From Bacteroidales bacterium (GTDB lineage Bacteria; Bacteroidota; Bacteroidia; Bacteroidales; ML635J-15): a stretch of DNA of 8,382 bases. The position numbers were made by a program, and so were the translations under genes. This document shows positions 1-7,469 of this stretch, piece after piece. The notes below the pieces were generated by a model. That model was not told the origin of the DNA, ran no database searches, and saw only the letters and a list, made by a program, of their open reading frames with translations. The number at the start of each line of letters is the position of its first letter. Within the stretch, counting starts at the first letter, position 1. The stretch lies in contig JAQVEY010000084.1 of the NCBI GenBank assembly GCA_028697515.1, positions 1-8,382 of the forward strand, read 5' to 3'.

Positions 1-519
1 ACGTGGCAGTGAATCCAATATTTCAAGATATTCATCTTCAGTTAAAAAGTCCTGTTCCTGAATACCGTCAATTGCTTTTACGCCTGGCTGTATTACAATA
101 TATCTTTCATAATAAATTATTGAATCGAGCTTTTTCCCCGGTAATCCTAACAAATAACCAATTTTATTTGGTAATGTTTTAAAATACCAGATATGAGCAA
201 CCGGAACTTCTAGTTTAATATGTCCCGTTCTTTCGCGTCTTACTTTTTTCTCAGTAACTTCAACGCCGCATCTGTCACAGACAATCCCCTTATATCTAAT
301 TCTTTTGTACTTACCGCAATGACATTCATAATCTTTAACCGGACCAAAGATTCTCTCACAAAATAAACCATCTCTTTCGGGTTTATATGTACGGTAATTA
401 ATTGTTTCCGGTTTAGTTACTTCTCCGCTTGACATTTCTTGAATTTCTTCAGGAGAAGCCAAACTTATAGTAATCTGTGAAAAATTGTTCTTTACCTTAT
501 TATCTTTTCTAAAAGCCAT
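1..519 (-). CDS. rpoC: DNA-directed RNA polymerase subunit beta' (5' part, cut by window edge)
   Basis: This is the N-terminal 173 residues of beta', the largest catalytic subunit of RNA polymerase; the rest lies beyond position 1. The ATG at 519-517 opens [13 protein letters not shown], a start typical of Bacteroidota RpoC. The zinc-binding domain is visible, with Cys66, Cys68, Cys81 and Cys84 in a CxC...CxxC arrangement, equivalent to Cys70/72/85/88 of the E. coli protein. It is followed by the conserved [19 protein letters not shown] stretch (about residues 94-112) and by [17 protein letters not shown] (130-146). The catalytic NADFDGD loop is outside the window. The gene starts 26 nt after the rpoB stop and is surely co-transcribed with it. 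No Shine-Dalgarno sequence precedes the ATG, only an A/T-rich stretch. The reading frame is open right to the edge. Identity is certain; completeness cannot be judged. Confidence 0.98.
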   Translation of the reverse strand, partial: MAFRKDNKVKNNFSQITISLASPEEIQEMSSGEVTKPETINYRTYKPERDGLFCERIFGPVKDYECHCGKYKRIRYKGIVCDRCGVEVTEKKVRRERTGHIKLEVPVAHIWYFKTLPNKIGYLLGLPGKKLDSIIYYERYIVIQPGVKAIDGIQEQDFLTEDEYLEILDSLPR

Positions 520-545
520 ATTATGAGCTATTTAATTTTATTATT

Positions 546-3500
546 TTAATCAAGATCCACTCTCAGACATAATCCTCTTAATTCGTGCAATAACACATTA
601 AGAGATTCCGGTATTCCAGGTTCAGGCATTTGCTCACCTTTAACAATACTTTCGTATGTTTTAGCACGCCCCATAACATCATCTGATTTTACGGTTAATA
701 TTTCCTGAAGTATATTAGCAGCTCCAAAAGCTTCTAGAGCCCATACTTCCATTTCACCGAAACGCTGTCCGCCGAACTGAGCTTTACCACCTAAAGGTTG
801 TTGTGTAATTAACGAATAAGGACCAATAGAACGAGCATGCATCTTATCTTCGACCATATGTCCTAACTTAAGCATATAAATAACACCAACTGTTGCTGGT
901 TGGTCAAATGGTCTGCCTGTTCCACCGTCATAAAGATAAGTTTTACCATAACGTGGTACTCCTGCTTTATCGGTAAATTCATTTATTTGCTCTATGCTAG
1001 CACCATCGAAAATTGGAGTCGCAAATTTGCATCCTAGTACTTTTCCTGCCCAACCTAATACTGTTTCATAAATTTGGCCTAGATTCATACGTGAAGGTAC
1101 ACCCAAAGGATTTAATACTATATCAACAGGTGTTCCATCTTCTAGGAAAGGCATATCTTCCTGACGAACGATTCTTGCTAAAATACCTTTATTACCGTGT
1201 CGTCCTGCAAGTTTGTCACCTACTTTAACAGTACGTTTACTTGCAACGTAAACCTTAGCCAACTGCATAATACCTGCTGGCAACTCATCTCCAATAGTAA
1301 TATCAAGCTTTTTACGACGATATCTACCTTCCAACTGCTTTTGCTCAATCATATAATTAAATAAAAGCTTTGAAATAGTATCATTCCTTGACTTATCTGT
1401 TGTCCATCTATTTGGGCAAATATTAATATAATCTAAATCTGCCAACAACTTTTGAGTAAACTTTGTCCCCTTGGTAATAATCTCATTATTGAAATTATCT
1501 TTAACCCCTTGAGAAGTTTTACCATTAACTAAGACAAATAATTTCTCTATAAGATTTGATTTTAGCTTAGCTGATTCTTCCTGCTGTTTTGAGTCTATAT
1601 TTTCGAGCAGTATCTTATCTTGAGCTTTACATTTTTTGTCTTTAATGGTTCTCGAAAATAATTTCCTGTCTATAACAACACCATTTGTTGAAGGTGAAGC
1701 TTTTAAAGAGGCGTCTTTAACATCACCAGCTTTTTCACCGAAGATTGCTCTTAAAAGTTTCTCTTCTGGAGATGGATCACTTTCACCCTTAGGAGTAATT
1801 TTACCAATAAGAATATCACCAGGTTTTACATAAGCCCCAATTCTGATAATACCGTTCTCATCAAGGTCTTTTGTCGCCAATTCACTTACATTAGGTATAT
1901 CTGAGGTGAGCTCTTCCATTCCTCTTTTTGTTTCGCGAACTTCTAGTTGATAATCTGTTATATGTATAGATGTAAATACGTCTTCCCTAACTACCCTTTC
2001 GTTGATTACAATAGCATCCTCAAAGTTATAACCTTTCCAAGGCATAAATGCAACTTTAAGATTTCTTCCCAATGCTAACTCACCATCTTCAGTACCATAG
2101 CCTTGAGTTAAAATTGTACCTTTCTCAACAAAATCACCTTTTTTAACAATTGGTTTAAGATTGATACATGTATTTTGATTGGTTTTGGCAAATTTAGGTA
2201 TAATATACGTTTTAACTTCATCAGTAAAACTTACAAATTTCTCTTCTTCGCTACGCTCGTACCTTATGGTAATTTTATTAGCATCAACATATTCAACGAG
2301 TCCTTTACCTTCTGACACCAACAAAATTCTTGAATCCTGAGCCACCATATGTTCAATTCCGGTACCAACTATTGGAGCTTCAGGCTTTAATAATGGAACT
2401 GCCTGTCGCATCATATTCGATCCCATCAAAGCACGGTTAGCATCATCATGTTCAAGAAAAGGTATCAATGAAGCTGCAATAGAAGCAATCTGATTTGGAG
2501 CCACATCCATTAAATCAATCTTCTCCGGCTCAATCATTAAGTAATTACCTTCGTTTCTTGATCTAACTTTTGGAGAAATAAAAACTCCCCCATCATCTAT
2601 TTTAGCATTTGCTTGTGCAATAACTTTTGATTCTTCGTTTTCAGCACTTAGATAAATTACATCATTAAACTTAACCGTTCCTTCAGCAACAGTTCTATAA
2701 GGTGTTTCAATAAATCCAAGTTTGCTAATTTTTGCATAAACACACAAAGAAGAAATCAAACCAATATTTGGACCTTCAGGGGTTTCAATTGGACATAACC
2801 TACCATAGTGAGTATAATGCACATCTCTTACTTCGAATCCTGCTCTTTCGCGTGATAAACCACCAGGGCCTAAAGCCGAAAGTCTTCTTTTATGTGTAAT
2901 CTCAGCCAGTGGATTAATCTGATCCATAAACTGTGATAACTGATTCGTACCAAAGAATGAATTTATAACTGAAGACAAAGTTTTAGAATTGATCAAATCG
3001 ATTGGATGGAATACTTCGTTGTCACGAACATTCATTCTCTCACGAATAGTACGAGCCATACGAGCCAATCCGACACTAAACTGATTTCCGAGTTGTTCAC
3101 CAACAGTACGTACTCTACGATTACTCAAATGGTCAATATCATCTATATCTGCTTTCGAATTTATCAATTCGATAAGATATTTGATTATCGCAATAATATC
3201 TTCTTTGGTCAAAACCTTTGTTTCTTCCGATATACTCAAATTGAGTTTGTGATTAATCCTGTAACGACCAACATCACCCAAATCATATCTTTTATCGGAA
3301 AAAAACAATTTATCAATAACATCACGTGCAGTTGCTTCATCTGGTGGCTCACTGTTTCTCAATTGTCTGTATATATGAACTACAGCTTCCTTTTCAGAAT
3401 TGCAAGGGTCTTTTTGCAAAGTGTTATAAATAATCGCAAAATCCGAAATATTTTGATTCTCTTTATGTAATAAAATTGTTTTCGTTCCCGAGTCAACAAT

Positions 3501-4349
3501 TTGATCTATATGATGATTTTCAATTATTGTTTCACGGTCAATAATTACCTCGTTACGCTCAATTGAAACGACTTCAGCAGTATCTTCATCTACAAAATCT
3601 TCAATCCAGGTTTTTAACACTCTAGCTGCAAGTCTGCGTCCTACAACCTTTTTTAAAGCTGTTTTCGAGACTTTCAATTCATCAGCCAAACCAAATATTT
3701 CGAGGATATCTTTATCGCTTTCGAAGCCTATTGCTCTTAAAAGAGTTGTTACTGGTAATTTTTTCTTTCTGTCAATGTAAGCATACATTACCGAATTAAT
3801 ATCAGTAGCAAATTCTATCCATGATCCTTTGAAAGGAATAATTCTAGCAGAATAAAGCTTTGTACCATTTGCATGAATAGATTGACTGAAGAAAACTCCG
3901 GGCGATCTGTGCAATTGTGAAACAACTACTCTTTCAGCTCCATTTATTACAAATGTTCCATAAGGAGTCATGTAAGGAATTGTACCCAACCAAACATCTT
4001 GAACAGAAGTTTCAAAATCTTCATGGTCTGTATCAGTACAATACAGCTTAAGTTTTGCCTTTAAGGGAACACTATAAGTTAAACCTCTTTCGATACATTG
4101 CTCAATACTATACCTTGGAGGATCGAGCGAATAATCTAAAAATTCCAATACAAAATTGTTTCTCGTATCAGTAATTGGAAAATTATCCTGAAAAACCTGA
4201 AATAAACCTTCTGATTTTCTTTGTTCTGCAGTAGAGTCTAACTGACAAAATTCTTCATATGATTTAATCTGAACATCTAAAAAATCAGGATATTCCAATT
4301 GATTTTTAATTATTGAAAAATTTACTCTTTGCTTTGTATTAACAGTCAT
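546..4349 (-). CDS. rpoB: DNA-directed RNA polymerase subunit beta
   Basis: This is the full-length beta subunit (1267 aa, against 1342 in E. coli), forming the catalytic core with beta' and carrying the rifampicin pocket. The start [11 protein letters not shown]...EYPDFLDVQ matches the usual Bacteroidota N-terminus. The protrusion and lobe occupy roughly residues 20-430. The rifampicin cluster lies at about 467-493 ([20 protein letters not shown] then LSALGPGG), followed by [20 protein letters not shown]. The flap region includes [22 protein letters not shown]. The active-site lysines are K1046 and K1054 in [10 protein letters not shown] (E. coli K1065 and K1073). The C-terminal clamp has [16 protein letters not shown] near 1195-1210 and ends [11 protein letters not shown]. 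The pocket residues equivalent to E. coli D516, H526 and S531 (D476, H486, S491) are wild type, but the N518 position is Ile478. The gene follows a 95-nt gap containing a strong inverted repeat and precedes rpoC by 26 nt. The frame is unbroken. Confidence 0.99.
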   Translation of the reverse strand: MTVNTKQRVNFSIIKNQLEYPDFLDVQIKSYEEFCQLDSTAEQRKSEGLFQVFQDNFPITDTRNNFVLEFLDYSLDPPRYSIEQCIERGLTYSVPLKAKLKLYCTDTDHEDFETSVQDVWLGTIPYMTPYGTFVINGAERVVVSQLHRSPGVFFSQSIHANGTKLYSARIIPFKGSWIEFATDINSVMYAYIDRKKKLPVTTLLRAIGFESDKDILEIFGLADELKVSKTALKKVVGRRLAARVLKTWIEDFVDEDTAEVVSIERNEVIIDRETIIENHHIDQIVDSGTKTILLHKENQNISDFAIIYNTLQKDPCNSEKEAVVHIYRQLRNSEPPDEATARDVIDKLFFSDKRYDLGDVGRYRINHKLNLSISEETKVLTKEDIIAIIKYLIELINSKADIDDIDHLSNRRVRTVGEQLGNQFSVGLARMARTIRERMNVRDNEVFHPIDLINSKTLSSVINSFFGTNQLSQFMDQINPLAEITHKRRLSALGPGGLSRERAGFEVRDVHYTHYGRLCPIETPEGPNIGLISSLCVYAKISKLGFIETPYRTVAEGTVKFNDVIYLSAENEESKVIAQANAKIDDGGVFISPKVRSRNEGNYLMIEPEKIDLMDVAPNQIASIAASLIPFLEHDDANRALMGSNMMRQAVPLLKPEAPIVGTGIEHMVAQDSRILLVSEGKGLVEYVDANKITIRYERSEEEKFVSFTDEVKTYIIPKFAKTNQNTCINLKPIVKKGDFVEKGTILTQGYGTEDGELALGRNLKVAFMPWKGYNFEDAIVINERVVREDVFTSIHITDYQLEVRETKRGMEELTSDIPNVSELATKDLDENGIIRIGAYVKPGDILIGKITPKGESDPSPEEKLLRAIFGEKAGDVKDASLKASPSTNGVVIDRKLFSRTIKDKKCKAQDKILLENIDSKQQEESAKLKSNLIEKLFVLVNGKTSQGVKDNFNNEIITKGTKFTQKLLADLDYINICPNRWTTDKSRNDTISKLLFNYMIEQKQLEGRYRRKKLDITIGDELPAGIMQLAKVYVASKRTVKVGDKLAGRHGNKGILARIVRQEDMPFLEDGTPVDIVLNPLGVPSRMNLGQIYETVLGWAGKVLGCKFATPIFDGASIEQINEFTDKAGVPRYGKTYLYDGGTGRPFDQPATVGVIYMLKLGHMVEDKMHARSIGPYSLITQQPLGGKAQFGGQRFGEMEVWALEAFGAANILQEILTVKSDDVMGRAKTYESIVKGEQMPEPGIPESLNVLLHELRGLCLRVDLD

Positions 4350-4390
4350 TTGTGCAATTATTAAATGAGAACCTAAACATTAACAACGAA

Positions 4391-4421
4391 AGGTTTAAAA
4401 CCCTTAAAGGGTTTTAAACCT
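4391..4421 (-). terminator. Perfect 15-bp inverted repeat between rplL and rpoB; candidate attenuator
   Basis: The arms at 4391-4405 and 4407-4421 are perfectly complementary around a single central base (arm AGGTTTAAAACCCTT). In the minus-strand RNA this folds into a stem of up to 14 bp with a tiny loop, or a stem closed by the C-G pairs with a five-base loop. It lies 23 nt after the rplL stop. The transcript continues as UUCGUUGUUA, which is U-rich but interrupted, so termination would probably be partial. In E. coli an attenuator in the rplL-rpoB gap lowers rpoBC expression relative to the ribosomal protein genes; an equivalent role here is inference. An RNase III-type processing site is the main alternative. 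There is no U-tract on the plus strand, so a plus-strand terminator is unlikely. Confidence 0.6.
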
Positions 4422-4444
4422 AAAAATTATTCAATATATTTTGC

Positions 4445-4825
4445 TTATTTAAGTTCAACTTCCGCACCTGCTTCTTCTAACTGAGTTTTAAGTGCGTTTG
4501 CTTCATCTTTAGTAACTCCTTCTTTTATAGGTTTTGGAGCTTCGTCAACCAGAGCCTTTGCTTCTTTCAGGCCTAATCCTGTTAATTCTTTTACTAATTT
4601 AACTATTTGAAGTTTCTGCGGTCCAGCTGCTTTCAAAATTACATCGAATTCTGTTTTTTCAGCTTCAGCAACAACTTCAGCACCACCTGCCATAGGTCCT
4701 GCAACTGCTACAGCAGCAGTTGCAGGTTCAATACCGTATTCATCTTTCAGGATACCTGCCAATTCATTTACTTCCTTAACAGTAAGGTTAACTAATTCTT
4801 CTGCTAACTTCTTAAGATCTGCCAT
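4445..4825 (-). CDS. rplL: Large ribosomal subunit protein bL12 (L7/L12)
   Basis: This is the 126-aa stalk protein, which binds the C-terminal helix of L10 as dimers and recruits translation GTPases to the ribosome. The N-terminal dimerisation domain (about 1-32, [20 protein letters not shown]) is followed by an Ala/Val/Gly-rich flexible hinge (about 35-57) and the globular C-terminal domain starting at [13 protein letters not shown]. The factor-binding face [20 protein letters not shown] (71-90) is well conserved, and the protein ends [10 protein letters not shown]. Length and composition (acidic, Ala-rich) are as expected. The ATG at 4825 follows an A/T-rich leader of 35 nt after rplJ, with no Shine-Dalgarno sequence, although L12 must be made in several copies per ribosome. 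A strong inverted repeat follows the stop codon, which could help set the L12 to RpoB ratio. Confidence 0.99.
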   Translation of the reverse strand: MADLKKLAEELVNLTVKEVNELAGILKDEYGIEPATAAVAVAGPMAGGAEVVAEAEKTEFDVILKAAGPQKLQIVKLVKELTGLGLKEAKALVDEAPKPIKEGVTKDEANALKTQLEEAGAEVELK

Positions 4826-4860
4826 TTTAATTGATTTTAACTTGTTATATACTTTATTTT

Positions 4861-5379
4861 CTAATCTCTTTCTGATAAGGTTTTTACCAAACCTCCCAGC
4901 AAATGTTTACTTGATTCTAGTTGTCCAAGAACAGTCTTCATTGGTGATTGTAACAACATAATTACATCTCCAATAAGCTCCTCTTTAGATTTCAGCATTG
5001 CCAATAAATCAAGTTGATTTTCACCAACGTAAAATGATTCTTCTGCAAACGCTGCCTTAAAAAGAGGTCTGTTGTTCTTCTTATTAAGCTCTTTAATAAG
5101 CTTACCGGGAACATTAGCAACATTACAAAACATAATAGATGTGTTTTGATTTAACACATCAAAAAGTTCTTCATAATTTCGCCCTGTTCTTTCTAAAGCT
5201 TTCCTAAAGAAGGTGTTCTTAACAACAATCAGTTCAATGTCTTTTTCGAAACACTTTTTTCTAAGCTCATAAGTTTGCTGAGCATTAAGTCCTGAGATAT
5301 CAGTCAGGTAAAAATGACTGTATTCCTCAATAACAGACTGTAAGCTTTCGATAAGGGCATTTTTATCTTCTCGTTTCAT
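4861..5379 (-). CDS. rplJ: Large ribosomal subunit protein uL10
   Basis: L10 is the base of the ribosomal stalk: its N-terminal domain binds 23S rRNA next to L11 and its C-terminal helix holds the L12 dimers. The product is 172 aa, beginning [14 protein letters not shown], a start typical of Bacteroidota L10. [21 protein letters not shown] (about 22-42) and [12 protein letters not shown] (52-63) are core motifs, followed by [11 protein letters not shown] (88-98). The L12-binding C-terminal helix is about 133-170 ([16 protein letters not shown]...). The frame runs three codons further upstream to a TTG at 5388, which I reject because the extra residues MPV are not part of the family pattern and ATG at 5379 is a better start. 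The gene begins 19 nt after rplA, leaving no independent room for a long L10 autoregulatory leader. L10 with L12 usually represses its own mRNA; whether this occurs here is not visible. Confidence 0.97.
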   Translation of the reverse strand: MKREDKNALIESLQSVIEEYSHFYLTDISGLNAQQTYELRKKCFEKDIELIVVKNTFFRKALERTGRNYEELFDVLNQNTSIMFCNVANVPGKLIKELNKKNNRPLFKAAFAEESFYVGENQLDLLAMLKSKEELIGDVIMLLQSPMKTVLGQLESSKHLLGGLVKTLSERD

Positions 5380-5398
5380 AACCGGCAATTTCTAATTA

Positions 5399-6091
5399 CT
5401 AATTAATTGATTTAGGATCGATCTCTACACCGGGACTCATAGTACTTGAAAGGTATATACTTTTAATATATGTACCTTTTGCTGCAGCCGGTTTAAGTTT
5501 AACAATAGTCTGAACCAATTCATTTGCATTATCTACAATTTTCTCAGGACTAAACGAAACTCTACCGACTCCGGCATGTATAATACCATACTTGTCCACT
5601 TTAAAGTCGATCTTACCCTTTTTTACATCTTCGACAGCTTTTCCGATCTCCATTGTAACTGTTCCGGTTTTCGGATTTGGCATCAAACCTCTTGGACCTA
5701 AAACACGACCCAATTTTCCAATCTTTGCCATAACCATAGGCATTGTAATAATAATATCGATATCTGTCCAGCCTGCCTGAATTTTATCAATATAATCATC
5801 AAGACCTACGAAATCCGCACCTGCATCTTTTGCTTCTTGCTCTTTATCTGGTGTACACAATACTAAAACACGTATAGTCTTACCAGTTCCGTGTGGTAAT
5901 GTTGTTATACCTCTCACCATTTGATTGGCCTTACGAGGATCAACACCCAAACGGACATCAAGATCAATTGATGCATCAAATTTAGTGTAAGAAATATCTT
6001 TCACTAGTTTTGCAGCTTCCTGAAGATCGTACTTCTTGCCCTTTTCAACTTTAGCTAAAGCGTCTTTCCTTTTTTTGCTAATTTTTGTCAT
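5399..6091 (-). CDS. rplA: Large ribosomal subunit protein uL1
   Basis: L1 (230 aa) binds helices H76-H78 of 23S rRNA, forms the mobile stalk at the E site and helps release deacylated tRNA; in many bacteria it also represses its own operon. The hallmark motif [14 protein letters not shown] lies at residues 132-145. Other family blocks are the Lys-rich start [31 protein letters not shown] (40-61), LPHGTGKT (65-72) and the closing [21 protein letters not shown]. Length is normal and the frame is intact. ATG at 6091 lies 17 nt after the rplK stop, consistent with translation coupled to rplK, and rplJ follows closely. I looked for an L1-binding operator copy in the short leaders upstream of rplK and rplA but could not identify one by eye. 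Confidence 0.99.
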   Translation of the reverse strand: MTKISKKRKDALAKVEKGKKYDLQEAAKLVKDISYTKFDASIDLDVRLGVDPRKANQMVRGITTLPHGTGKTIRVLVLCTPDKEQEAKDAGADFVGLDDYIDKIQAGWTDIDIIITMPMVMAKIGKLGRVLGPRGLMPNPKTGTVTMEIGKAVEDVKKGKIDFKVDKYGIIHAGVGRVSFSPEKIVDNANELVQTIVKLKPAAAKGTYIKSIYLSSTMSPGVEIDPKSIN

Positions 6092-6108
6092 TTCAAAAAG
6101 TACTTTAA

Positions 6109-6552
6109 TTATTTTTTAATAGGAGAAACACCACTTATTGTAATCCCCATACTTCTAGCTGTGCCTGCAACCATGCTCATTGCTGATTCAATTGTAAACG
6201 CATTTAAATCTGTCATCTTGGCTTCGGCAATAGATCTTACCTGATCCCAAGTTACTGACCCGATTTTTACACGATTAGGTTCTGCGGAACCTTTTTTCAA
6301 TTTTGCAATTTCCATAAGTTGAACAGCAACCGGAGGAGTTTTAACGATAAAATCAAAGGATTTATCACTATAATAAGTGATAATAACAGGTAATACTTTA
6401 CCTGGTTGGTCTTGTGTTCTGCCATTAAACTGTTTGCAGAACTCCATGATATTTAGTCCTTTAGATCCTAACGCCGGTCCTAACGGCGGAGAAGGATTTG
6501 CGGCACCTCCCTTTACTTGTAGTTTTATAAAACCACTAATTTGCTTTGCCAT
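6109..6552 (-). CDS. rplK: Large ribosomal subunit protein uL11
   Basis: L11 (147 aa) binds the GTPase-associated region of 23S rRNA, next to L10, and is needed for EF-G function and for RelA-type activation by uncharged tRNA. The N-terminal domain (about 1-70) carries the Pro-rich stretch [15 protein letters not shown] (18-32), the region where thiostrepton-type drugs contact L11, then [10 protein letters not shown]. The C-terminal rRNA-binding domain (about 72-147) contains [18 protein letters not shown] and the signature [12 protein letters not shown] (130-141). The wording GSKG instead of the GQxG of proteobacteria is, from memory, normal in Bacteroidota. The gene starts 21 nt after nusG; the leader contains AGAAGAAAG, one of the few purine-rich stretches in the window that could act as a weak ribosome binding site. 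Confidence 0.99.
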   Translation of the reverse strand: MAKQISGFIKLQVKGGAANPSPPLGPALGSKGLNIMEFCKQFNGRTQDQPGKVLPVIITYYSDKSFDFIVKTPPVAVQLMEIAKLKKGSAEPNRVKIGSVTWDQVRSIAEAKMTDLNAFTIESAMSMVAGTARSMGITISGVSPIKK

Positions 6553-6573
6553 AAACTTTCTTCTAAATAAAGA

Positions 6574-7119
6574 TTACTCTTTTTCTACTTGTATAAATCT
6601 AAGTTCAAGCGGAGATTTGCGGCCAAATATTTTGACCATAACCTTAAGCTTTTTCTTTTCATCATACACTTCTTCTACAACACCACTAAAACCATTGAAC
6701 GGACCGTCAATTACTTTAACAGCCTCACCTGGGAAAAACGGAACATTAATCTCTTCATCACTTTCGGCAAGTTCATCAACTTTACCTAAAATCCTTGCAA
6801 CTTCGTCGTTTCTCAAAGGTACTGCTTGTCCATCCTTGGTTCCGAGAAATCCGATAATACCGGGAATACCTCTTATTATATGCTCTATTTCACCGTCTAG
6901 AGCAGCATAAATTAAAATATACCCTGGAAAGAAATTTCTTTCCTTATGAACCGGCTTCCCTTTTCTAACCTGATAAACTTTTTCAGTTGGTATTAATACC
7001 TGAGATATCTGATTAGTTAGACCCAATTTGGCAATTTCGGCGTCAAGATATTCTTTCACCTTTTTTTCTTTGCCACTAAGAGCTCTTACAACATACCATT
7101 TTTTTACAATCTCCGACAT
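6574..7119 (-). CDS. nusG: Transcription termination/antitermination factor NusG
   Basis: NusG (181 aa from this start) binds the clamp of RNA polymerase through its NGN domain and contacts Rho or ribosomal protein S10 through its KOW domain, linking transcription with termination or translation. The NGN domain spans about 7-115: KKWYVVRALSGKEKKVKEYL at the start, RNFFPGYILI at 61-70 and RGIPGIIGFLG at 83-93. The KOW domain lies at about 131-175, with GEAVKVIDGPFNGFSGVVEEV followed by KVMVKIFGRKSPLEL. The chosen start is ATG at 7119 (MSEIVKKWYV). The frame extends two codons upstream to a TTG at 7125, which is an unlikely initiator. secE ends 18 nt upstream, and a small inverted repeat covers this gap. 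secE-nusG pairing is conserved across bacteria. Confidence 0.98.
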   Translation of the reverse strand: MSEIVKKWYVVRALSGKEKKVKEYLDAEIAKLGLTNQISQVLIPTEKVYQVRKGKPVHKERNFFPGYILIYAALDGEIEHIIRGIPGIIGFLGTKDGQAVPLRNDEVARILGKVDELAESDEEINVPFFPGEAVKVIDGPFNGFSGVVEEVYDEKKKLKVMVKIFGRKSPLELRFIQVEKE

Positions 7120-7137
7120 AACCAACTAATTTTTGGT

Positions 7138-7332
7138 TTAATAAAAAATTCCGTAAACGAATTCGAGGAGTTCTTTAAATGTAAAATCCATCAAAAAAAC
7201 GACTACGGCGAATATTAAGGAAGCAACCATTACTACAACAGCACTACTTTGCAATTCTGACCATTTTGGCCAAGTTACTTTATGAACAAGTTCACTATAA
7301 GTATCTATGAAATATGCTTTAATTTTGCTCAT
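7138..7332 (-). CDS. secE: Preprotein translocase subunit SecE
   Basis: SecE (64 aa) clamps the SecY channel in the inner membrane and stabilises it. The sequence shows the short, single-spanning form of the family: an amphipathic cytoplasmic helix (about 1-20), the conserved KVTWPKWSEL motif (18-27) and one transmembrane segment at about 30-50 (AVVVMVASLIFAVVVFLMDF). The chosen start is ATG at 7332 (MSKIKAYFIDTY). The open frame continues upstream to another ATG at 7377, but that 15-residue extension is read out of the 3' half of tRNA-Trp and cannot be real. The gene starts 15 nt downstream of the tRNA 3' end, so its mRNA 5' end is probably created by tRNA processing. nusG follows after 18 nt. 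Confidence 0.97.
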   Translation of the reverse strand: MSKIKAYFIDTYSELVHKVTWPKWSELQSSAVVVMVASLIFAVVVFLMDFTFKELLEFVYGIFY

Positions 7333-7347
7333 CTTTATAAGTCTTTG

Positions 7348-7420
7348 CACGGGAGGAGCGACTCGAACGCCCGACACCTGGTTTTGGAGACCAGTGCTCT
7401 ACCAACTGAGCTACACCCGT
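7348..7420 (-). tRNA. trnW: tRNA-Trp (anticodon CCA)
   Basis: The minus strand folds into a complete 73-nt cloverleaf. The acceptor stem is ACGGGTG with CTCCCGT, the D stem GCTC/GAGC, the anticodon stem CTGGT/ACCAG around loop CTCCAAA with anticodon CCA, the variable loop GTGTC, and the T arm GGGCG-TTCGAGT-CGCTC. The discriminator is G73, and A1-U72 and G5-C68 are present, as expected for bacterial tryptophan tRNA. The terminal CCA is not encoded: G73 is followed by CAAAG. One acceptor pair (6-67) is a T-T mismatch. The 5' end abuts the T-run of a hairpin behind tuf, and secE begins 15 nt downstream, the usual tuf-trnW-secE arrangement of Bacteroidota. Confidence 0.97.
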
Positions 7421-7455
7421 AAAAAAGTAAGTAAGATGCAAGCATCTCACTTACT
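7421..7455 (-). terminator. Probable intrinsic terminator behind tuf, directly abutting tRNA-Trp
   Basis: On the minus strand AGTAAGTGAGATGC (7455-7442) pairs with GCATCTTACTTACT (7439-7426): 14 positions with a single G-U wobble. The apex reads G-CUUG-C, a stable CUUG-type tetraloop. A run of six T residues (7426-7421) follows immediately, and the next base is nucleotide 1 of tRNA-Trp. Stem plus U-tract is the classic form of a Rho-independent terminator. It begins 14 nt after the tuf stop codon. Because no space remains for a promoter between it and the tRNA, it must be leaky, or serve in RNA processing, or overlap a promoter I cannot recognise. Confidence 0.8.
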
Positions 7456-7469
7456 AATTTTACATATTA

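Noticed and set aside
2021..2028. CAAAGTTA on the plus strand, matching the Bacteroidota -7 box TAnnTTTG on the minus strand
   Set aside because: It lies inside conserved rpoB coding sequence and there is no TTTG element at the expected -33 distance.
3006..3470. 154-codon plus-strand open frame antisense to rpoB
   Set aside because: It lies wholly within the conserved rpoB coding region, is rich in Ile/Phe/Asn/Ser as expected for the reverse of this A/T-rich gene, and has no recognisable domain.
6067..6074. Run of seven T residues at the 5' end of rplA
   Set aside because: It encodes the Lys-rich start of L1 and the frame is intact, so there is no sign of slippage or frameshift.
6097..6106. 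AAAGTACTTT palindrome in the rplK-rplA gap
   Set aside because: Only 10 bp with no loop or U-tract; expected by chance in A/T-rich sequence.
6377..6910. 177-codon plus-strand open frame across rplK and nusG
   Set aside because: It spans two well-supported genes and their gap on the other strand; its Ser/Leu/Pro-rich product resembles no family I know.
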